Source: Mycobacterium numidiamassiliense
Lineage (GTDB): Bacteria > Actinomycetota > Actinomycetes > Mycobacteriales > Mycobacteriaceae
Reading direction: 5' to 3'
Length of the DNA: 64,000 nucleotides
Assembly (NCBI RefSeq): GCF_900157365.1
Contig: NZ_FUEZ01000003.1
Span: forward strand, 1-64,000
Positions within the stretch are counted from its first letter, which is position 1. Each line of letters starts with the position of its first letter. Below the pieces are notes generated by a model, which was given only the letters and a program-made list of their open reading frames with translations, did no database searches and was not told the origin of the DNA. Below, piece by piece: positions 1 to 8,500 of this stretch. The translations under genes and the position numbers were made by a program.

Positions 1-2
1 AG

Positions 3-2567
3 ACGGGTTATCCCGTGGAGATGCTTGATTTGTCGATGGCGTTGGAAGCGGATTTGGGGATTGACTCGATTAAGCGGGTTGAGATCTTGTCTGCGGTGCA
101 GGAGCGGATTCCTGCGTTGCCTGAGGTAGAGACGGCGACGATGGCGGCGTTGGCGACGTTGCAGGAGATCATCGATTACCTGCAGTCGCTGATCACCCCG
201 GCCGCCGTCGACGGCACACCGCCGATGCCAGCACCACCCCCGCCGGCCGCTGCCAACGGCACTCCGGTAGGTGACCGCCTCCCTTTTGAGTTAGCCGGAG
301 CAGCGACCGCCCGCTACGCGGTGCACGCGGTCTCTGCTCCGGCGAGCGGGATGGGGATGCCGGGCCTGCACGGCGGCGCGAACGTCGAGATTGTCGCAAC
401 ACAGGACGCCGTCGCGGATGCCTTGGCCGAATCCCTTGGCAGGTATGGCATTAACGCCACGGTTGTGCCCGCGCCCCGCGTCGATGCCGAGGCGGTGATC
501 CACCTCGCAGCTCTGCAGAAAACAGCTACCCGCCACGACACGCTGGCTATCAACCGGGCGGTCTTCGCAGACGCGCAACGCATCGCGGCGAAATTCGCCG
601 AACGCGGCGGTGTCTTCGTCACCGTGCAGGACACCGGCGGCACCTTCGGTCTGCTCACCGAGCCCGGCCCCCGCGCCTGGGCCGGCGGAGTCGGCGCCCT
701 GGCCAAAACCGCCGCGCAAGAATGGCCGGCCGCACACGTCAAAGCGATCGACATCGCAATCGGGCAGCAGTCGCCGACCACCGTCGCCGAACAGCTCGCC
801 CACGAGATACTGGCCGGCGGAGCCGAACTCGAAGTCGGTCTGGGCACCCCCCACGGCCGGGTCACGGTCGCCGCAGACCCGAGCCCGGTGAAAAAGCACA
901 CCCGGCGCATCGATCATCGCGACGTGATCGTGGTGTCGGGCGGAGGCCGCGGCGTCACCGCCGCTTCGGTCATTGCGCTGGCCGAGGCGACGCGGGCCAG
1001 CTTCGTGTTGATCGGGCGCACCGAACTCAGTGAGGAACCGGCCGCGGCGCACGGGCTGACAACCGACGCCGAGCTCAAGCGGGCCCTGCTCACCAGTGCC
1101 GCGGCGCAAGGCGTCAAGCCGACTCCCAAGCAGTTGGAACAACAGGTGCAGCGCATCCTGGCAGATCGCGAGGTACGTGCGACCCTTACCGCGCTGATCG
1201 ACGCCGGCTCGCACGTTCGCTACGCGGCAGCCGACGTCCGTGATGCCTCTCAACTCGGTGCGCTACTCGACGGCGTGCGAGCCGATTTGGGGCCCATCAC
1301 CGGGTTGGTACACGGTGCCGGTGTGCTGGCCGACGCACCCCTGCACAAGAAGACGCTGGATGGATTCGACCGTGTCTTCGAGACAAAGGTCGGCGGTCTG
1401 TGTGCGCTGCTGGACGCCACGGCCAACGATGCGCTGAAGGTCGTCTGCCTGTTCTCCTCGGTGGCCGCGCGCAGCGGCAACGTCGGTCAGAGCGACTACG
1501 CGATGGCCAACGAGATACTCAACAAGGTCGCCCTGGCCGAGCAAGCTCGCCGCGGCCCGTCCTGCCTCGTTCGTGCATTGGGCTGGGGGCCATGGGATTC
1601 CGGCATGGTCACCCCCGGCCTCAAGGCGATGTTCGAGTCCCGAGGCATCTCGTTGATCCCGATTGCGGACGGCGCGCAAGCTTTCGTCTCGGACGTCCTG
1701 GACGGGGAGACCGGGAGTTCCGAGGTGACTCTCGGAGACGGTGTATTAGCAGGCGTGCCAACACATCCGATGCCCGCCGAGGGCCGGACAGCAAGCGTGG
1801 TCGCCCACGCGTCACTACAGCCGTACCTGGTTGATCACCGGATTCAGGGCAACGTTGTGCTGCCGGTTGTGCAAGCGTGCGAGTGGTTCGTGCGGATAGC
1901 CGAAGCATGCCGGCCCGGCCAACACGTCGAGCGCCTTCTCGATCTCAAGGTGCTTCGTGGCGTCACGTTGACCGGCTTCGACCAACAGGGTGACCCATTG
2001 CTGGTGCGTTGCACACCGGTCCAGGAGGCGCCGAATCGATTGACATGCACGTTGTCCGATGGTTCGGGATCGGCCGCCTACTACTCCGCGACCGTCGAAA
2101 TGCGTTCGGGCCCAACCGCCGCGCCGACACTGGCGACAGCTGCGCTCGGCGGTCGCCTGCTCGACCGCGACGCCTGCTACAGCACCGACGCGCTGTTCCA
2201 TGGCCCCGCGTTCCAGGTCCTCGACAGCGTCGACTGCCAGGAGTCGGGCGCGACGGCATCCCTGTACGGCCTGACAACGGCAGGCTGGCCTGGCGACGGC
2301 TGGGCTACGGATCCGGCTGCCCTCGACGGCTGCCTCCAAGCGGCATTGGTCTGGAGCTTCGTCCGACTCGGTCGCACCGTGCTGCCGCTGAAGGTGGGCG
2401 AGGTTGTCCGTTATCGCGCCGGCGCGCTGGGCGGCGGGCTGCGGTGCGTACTTTCGAATGGCGACGCCAAGAACAGCCGAGCCGTCTGCGACCTCGACCT
2501 TGTCGACGCGGATGATCTCGTGGTTGTCAGCTTCAAACGGCTTGAGTTGTACCCCTACGGCAGCTGA
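3..2567 (+). CDS. PUFA synthase PfaA-type subunit, C-terminal part (ACP-KR-DH), 5' truncated by window edge
   Basis: The reading frame is open at the left edge, so only the last 854 residues are visible. Order seen: an acyl carrier protein ending near residue 60 with the PUFA-synthase-style motif GIDSIKRVEIL (phosphopantetheine serine about residue 22); a divergent spacer; a ketoreductase with the nucleotide motif SGGGRGVTAA near residue 310 and catalytic SDYAMAN (Tyr about 499); then a dehydratase-like domain with HRIQGNVVLP near residue 612, fitting HxxxGxxxxP, and LDGCLQ further on. This ACP-KR-DH tail matches the end of PfaA/Pfa2-type subunits of iterative PUFA synthases, which normally begin with KS, malonyltransferase and several tandem ACPs; those would lie left of the window. 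It is followed 23 bp later by the PfaC-type gene on the same strand, so the two likely form one operon. The product is unknown. Confidence 0.85.
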   Translation, partial: TGYPVEMLDLSMALEADLGIDSIKRVEILSAVQERIPALPEVETATMAALATLQEIIDYLQSLITPAAVDGTPPMPAPPPPAAANGTPVGDRLPFELAGAATARYAVHAVSAPASGMGMPGLHGGANVEIVATQDAVADALAESLGRYGINATVVPAPRVDAEAVIHLAALQKTATRHDTLAINRAVFADAQRIAAKFAERGGVFVTVQDTGGTFGLLTEPGPRAWAGGVGALAKTAAQEWPAAHVKAIDIAIGQQSPTTVAEQLAHEILAGGAELEVGLGTPHGRVTVAADPSPVKKHTRRIDHRDVIVVSGGGRGVTAASVIALAEATRASFVLIGRTELSEEPAAAHGLTTDAELKRALLTSAAAQGVKPTPKQLEQQVQRILADREVRATLTALIDAGSHVRYAAADVRDASQLGALLDGVRADLGPITGLVHGAGVLADAPLHKKTLDGFDRVFETKVGGLCALLDATANDALKVVCLFSSVAARSGNVGQSDYAMANEILNKVALAEQARRGPSCLVRALGWGPWDSGMVTPGLKAMFESRGISLIPIADGAQAFVSDVLDGETGSSEVTLGDGVLAGVPTHPMPAEGRTASVVAHASLQPYLVDHRIQGNVVLPVVQACEWFVRIAEACRPGQHVERLLDLKVLRGVTLTGFDQQGDPLLVRCTPVQEAPNRLTCTLSDGSGSAAYYSATVEMRSGPTAAPTLATAALGGRLLDRDACYSTDALFHGPAFQVLDSVDCQESGATASLYGLTTAGWPGDGWATDPAALDGCLQAALVWSFVRLGRTVLPLKVGEVVRYRAGALGGGLRCVLSNGDAKNSRAVCDLDLVDADDLVVVSFKRLELYPYGS

Positions 2568-2590
2568 TCGAACGATGCCGCGGAGTCGTC

Positions 2591-5500
2591 GTGACGTTTG
2601 AGCCGATTGCGATCGTCGGTCAGGGCTGTGTCCTCCCCGGTGGTCTGAGCCCCGACGAGTTGTGGAAAACGGTCCACGAGGGGCGTGATGTGCTCGGCTC
2701 ACCGCGGCCGGATTATTGGGGCGTCTCCACGGCGCAGATGCTGCGCGAACAGAAGAACGCGCCCTACTTCGACCACACGTGGTCCGATCGCGGCGGGTAT
2801 GTGAGCGGCTTCGACGACGTTTTCGATCGCCGTGGTTTCCTGCTCGGCGCCGACGAACTCGACGGGCTGGATCCGCTCTTCCTCTGGGGCATCGAGGCGG
2901 CCCGGCAAGCTGTGCACAGCGCGGGCTGGCGCGCCGGCGAAGTCCCCGGCTCGGCCGGGGTGGTCCTGGGTAACCTCAGCTATCCGACAAAGACGATGAC
3001 GGATCTAGCTGAAAAGGTTTGGCGCGGAAGCGAACACAGCATCGATTGGCGTAATCGCTTCATGTCCGGGCTTCCGGCGCATCTCATCGCAAATGGGCTG
3101 GGCTTGACCGCAGGCGCGACGGCCCTCGATGCTGCCTGCGCCTCGTCGCTGTATGCGATCAAGCTGGCCTGTGACCGGCTGCACGACCACACCGCGGATG
3201 TGATGCTGGCGGGCGGCGTCAATGGCGCAAGCAACTTGCTGCTGCACGTGGGCTTCAGTGCGCTACAGGCACTCAGTGCTTCGGGCAGATCGCGACCCTT
3301 CCACCGCAGCGCGGACGGATTGGTCCCCGCCGAAGGCGCGGCCATCCTGGTGCTCAGGAGGCTGGAAGACGCCATCGCCGAAGGCAACACGATCTTGGGC
3401 GTCATCCGGGGGGTGGGCCTCAGCAACGATGGCCGGGGACGTGGTCTGCTCGTGCCGTCCCAGGAGGGTCAAGAGCGCGCGATGCGGCTGGCTTACGAGA
3501 TGGCGGAGCTTGAACCGCAAGATATCTCGCTCATCGAGTGCCACGCCACCGGGACCTCACGCGGCGACCTGACCGAACTGATGAGCATGACCGAAATCTT
3601 CGGCGGCATGGCGAACGTGCCCATCGGATCACTGAAATCCAACCTGGGGCACTCCATCACGGCCTCCGGTGCCGCGGGAGCGATCAAGGTGCTCGCGGCG
3701 ATGCGGGCGCGGGTTCGCCCCCCCACACTGCACGTTGACGACCCGCTGCCGTTCATCGCGGACTCGCCATTCCGCCTGCTCACCGAGCCGGAACCCTGGA
3801 CATGCGTGGGGCCGCGGCGCGCGGCGATCAACAACTTCGGTTTCGGTGGCAACAACGCGCACCTGCTCCTCGAAGAATGGATCGAGCCGGCCGACGACGG
3901 CAACACCCGTCCGAGGTGGCCGGCGACCAGACCCCAGGCCGACGAGGACATCGCGATCGTCGGACTGAGCCTGTTGGTGGGCGACGGACACGAAACCGCT
4001 TCGGTTGCAGAGCATCTACAGGCATGCCAGCCGATCCCCAGCGGCGAGGGGAGTGGCAACCTCAGGGCACGGATGGCCGAGGTCTGCCTCGATCTCACTC
4101 AAACACGTTTTCCCCCAAGCGATCTCAAGCAGACTCAGCCCCAGCAACTCGCCCTGTTGGGGGCTGCCCTCAATATCGAAGAGTTGATCAAGGGACTGCC
4201 GCCCGACCGAACCAGTGTCATTGTCGGGATGGGATGCGATCCCGAGGTGGCACGATTCGGGGTGCGCTGGCGGCTGGCCGACGAGATCGACGACCCCGAT
4301 CAGCTGGCGACCGCGCGAGATGGTGTCGTGCAGGGATGGACCGCCGCGGGTGTCGTCGGCGCCATGCCGAACATCGTGGCCAATCGCCTGAACAGCCAAT
4401 TCGACCTGCGCGGGCCGAGTTTCACGGTGTCGAGGGAAGAACTGTCCGGCACCACGGCTTTGGAGCTGGCCGCACGCGAACTGCGGCGAGGCGAAATCGA
4501 CGCGGCGGTTGTGGGCGCGGTGGACCTCAATTGCGAATCGGTACACGAAGCGGCGGCGCACGCGTTGCTCGGGTCGGCCGAGCGGATACCTGGCGATGCC
4601 GCCGTCGTGGTCGTGCTCAAACGCGCGAGCGACGCCCGTCGTGAGGGCGATACGGTTCTGGCCGTCCTACCGGCGGATCAACAACCACACGGTGAGTGTC
4701 TTCACTTGGGCACCGCGCCCGGGGCATTGAACCTCTCGCCGCAACTCGGCCACGCCCATGCCGCGTCGGGACTGCTGCACGTGGCCGCGGGAGTGCTGTA
4801 CGGCTTCCTCGGCGTATGGCCGGACGGCACGCCCTGGACCTCTGAAAAGCGATCGGCCGTAATCGCCTTGCGCGCCCTGGCCGGCCAGGAACAGGAAATC
4901 GTGCTGGTGCCTGCCGGCCCCAACCACCAAGGCGCCGAAGGGCTCAGTGCCCGGTTCCCCCAAGGCTCCCGATCCCCGACGGGGAAGTCCACGCGACTGC
5001 TGTTCCCCGCTCACCTGCCCGAAGTGCGGCTACCGATTCGTGCCGAGCAATCGGCATCCTCTGCAGAATTAGCTCCGGCTCTCGCCGGTGCGACCAATAG
5101 CGGCAATCCGCTGCCCGTGCCGGCCTTCTCCGGCGCAGCGGGGCTGCGGACCACCACCCCTCGACTGGAGCAGCTGATGGCAACGTATCTCCCGGTTCCG
5201 CCGGCTCTGCCCAAAGCCGAAGAGGCATTGGCGCGCGAGCCGCTGGGCGCGGTCCTGGCCGCGCAGACGCCACCCGAGCCGCTCTCGATCACTTCTGATT
5301 TCGACGTGCAGATGACCCGCGTGAGTACCATCGGCGGAAACGGCCACCACGGCTCCGCCGTCATCGCACCGCAGGACGACTGGCTAAATGGCGCTGACGA
5401 CTTTCTGACGGAAAAACCAGCGCGGCCCGCCGTTGAACCGAAAGGGTTGTCCCGGAACGTTACCGACAGCGCGCCCGGTGCAGGCGCGTGCAGGGCGATC

Positions 5501-8500
5501 CAGCCGATCCGTCCCGCCGACAAGGTGGTGCCTGCGCCGACGGCCAAGCGCGCGCCGGTGGGTCTGACGCTCGACAAGGACGGTCTGCGGGTGCATTCTT
5601 CCGGCAGGATCTCCGAGATCTACGGTCCGGCATTCGCGGTGCAAGACGACTACCGTCGCCAGGTTCGGATGCCCGAACCTCCCCTGCTGCTGGCGGATCG
5701 CCTGTTGGGTATCGACGCGGAACCGGCGACGAACGGCACCGGAACACTGTGGACCGAAACCGATGTCACGGCCGACGCCTGGTGGATTCACCAGGGCCGG
5801 ATGCCGGCCGGCATCATGATCGAGAGCGGCCAGGCCGATCTCATGCTCATCTCCTGGATGGGTGCGGACTTCGCCAACAAGAGCGACCGGGTGTATCGGC
5901 TCTTGGGCTGCGAGGTGACCTACCTGGGCGGCCTGCCCGAAATCGGCGATACGCTGCGGTTCGACATCCACGTGGACGGACACGCCCGTCAGGGCGATAT
6001 CCGCATGTTCTTCTTCCACTACGACTGCACGATCGACGGCGTCGAGCGCATGTCGATGCGCAACGGCCAGGCCGGGTTCTTCTCCGACGAGGAGCTGGCG
6101 GCCTCGGGCGGCATCCTGTGGCGCCCCGAGGACGAGACGGTCAGCGGCCCAATGGAATCGACACCGGCGCAGACGTCGCGCACCTCGTTGCAGCGTGCCG
6201 ATCTGGATGCGTTGGCGGCCGGCGAGATTTGGCATACGTTCGGCCCCGGTTTCGAGCGCGCCGCCAGCCACACCAGAACGCCGTCCATCTCCAGCGGCGA
6301 CATGCTGTTCATTGACGAAGTCACCCACCTGGATTTCTCCGGCGGTCCGTGGGGACGAGGTTATCTGCGCGCCGTCGAGCACATCGGTCCCGAAAAATGG
6401 TATTTCGCAGGACATTTCAAGAACGACCCGTGTATGCCCGGCACGCTCATGTTCGAGGGCACCATGCAGACCATGGCGATCTACATGACAGCGCTCGGCA
6501 TGACGCTGGAGTGCGACGGGTGGCGCTTCGAACCGGTACCGTTCGAGACGTACAAGTTGCGCTGCCGTGGGCAGGTCACGCCGCAATCGCGCGAGCTCGT
6601 CTACGAGGTGTTCGTGCGCGAGGTGGTCGCCGGACCCGAGCCCATGCTCTTCGCCGATCTGCTCTGCACGGTCGACGGCCTGCCCGCCTTCCACTGCCCC
6701 CGGATGGGGTTGAAACTGTCACCCGGTTGGCCGATGGATCTGGGCGCGAAAGAGCTTGCGGGATACTCCGAACCCAAGCCGGTCTCCGAGGTCGCGGGAT
6801 TCCGGTTCGACTATCAGGCGATGCTCGCCAGCGCCGTTGCCAAACCGTCCATGGCGTTTGGTCCTCTGTTCGAGAAGTTCGACTCGCATCGGAAGGTGGC
6901 GCGGCTGCCCGGTCCGCCCTATCACTTCATGTCGCGGGTCACCGACCTGGTCGGCCAGACCGGTGTGGTCAAGTCCGGCGCGGAAGTTGTCGTCGAGTAC
7001 GACGTCCCCAGCGACGCTTGGTATTTCGTCGCGAACGCCGAGGCGACGATGCCCAACGCGGTCCTGATGGAGGTCGCGCTGCAGCCCTGTGGTTGGCTGG
7101 CCGCCTACGTCGGCTGTCCACTGAATTCTGAAGCGGACCTCTACTTCCGCAACCTGGACGGAACGGGGACCCAACACCGGGAGGTCACCCCGGCGACCGG
7201 GACGTTGCGCACCAAGGTTTCGCTGAAGAGCATCGCGCAGGCGGCCGGAACCATCATCGTGAGCTTCGACGGCGAGATCCACGCCGACGACGGACTCGTC
7301 TACACCTTCGATACGGTGTTCGGCTACTTCCGCCGCGAGGCGTTACAGAACCAGGTGGGGCTCCCGGTCAGCGACGAGCAGCGTCGCGCGCTGGACCTCG
7401 CGTCCGACGGGCCGCCCGTCGACCTGAACACCCGCCCGGCCGAATTCTTCGGCCCGGGAGCGCGTTTGGCCGACCCGATGTTGTTGATGGTCGACCGGGT
7501 GACGGGCCGTTGGCCCGCCGGCGGCGAGGCCGGGCTCGGCCGGTGGCGCGCCGTCAAGGATGTCGACCCCGCCGAGTGGTACTTCAAGGCGCACTTTTAT
7601 CAAGACCCGGTGCAGCCAGGGTCGTTGGGCATCGAGATGCTGCTGCAACTCCTGCAGTTCGGAATGCTGGATCTAGGGCTGGGCAGGGAAGCGGGACCAT
7701 CGGCGCGGTTTGAGCCGGTGGCGCTGCATGACTCGATCACGTGGCGGTACCGAGGCCAGATCGTGCCGACCAACAAGCAGATCACGGCGCAGGTGGAGAT
7801 CACCCGCGTGGCGCGTGACGACGACGGCATCCTGGCCGTGGCCGAAGCGTCCCTATGGGTCGACGGAAAGCGGATCTACAGCGCGAGCAACCTGGGTATG
7901 CGCATTGTGTGCTACGCGCAGGACACTGGATCCTTGGCGGGCAGCGGCTCGTCGGCCACGCCCTTGGCCGTCCCGGCCACGCCCCTGGCCGTCCCGGCCG
8001 CGCCCCTGGCGGCTCCGCCCGTGGCTACGACGGTGGAGACCACGATCGATCCCGCCCGGGACAGCTGGATCAACGATCATTGCCCGACGTATGTAATCCC
8101 CTCTCTGCCGATGATGTCGGTGCTGGACCTGCTCGCCCAGGCGGCCGGCGAGGCCGCGGGCACCAACGTCGTCGAGGTCACCGATCTGCGGGTAGCCCGG
8201 TGGATCGTCGTCGATTCGCCGAAGCAGCTGCGGGTGACCGTCGAGCCGGTTGCGCCAGGACGCTTCGCGGGCCGGGTCGAGGCGTGGCGTGACGCACCCA
8301 ATCCGGTGCTGTCGCGCTGGGAGACGCACGCGGAGGCCGTCATCGTCACTGCGGACCACTACCCGGGCGAACCGGAAACGCCCGCCCCGCTGAAAGACGC
8401 CGTGCCCTTCGCCACTCCGTACGACGGCTCGGTGTTTCACGGGCCGGCGTTCGCCACCCTGATGGACGGTGCCCGGATCGGGCGCAACGGCGCATCCGGG

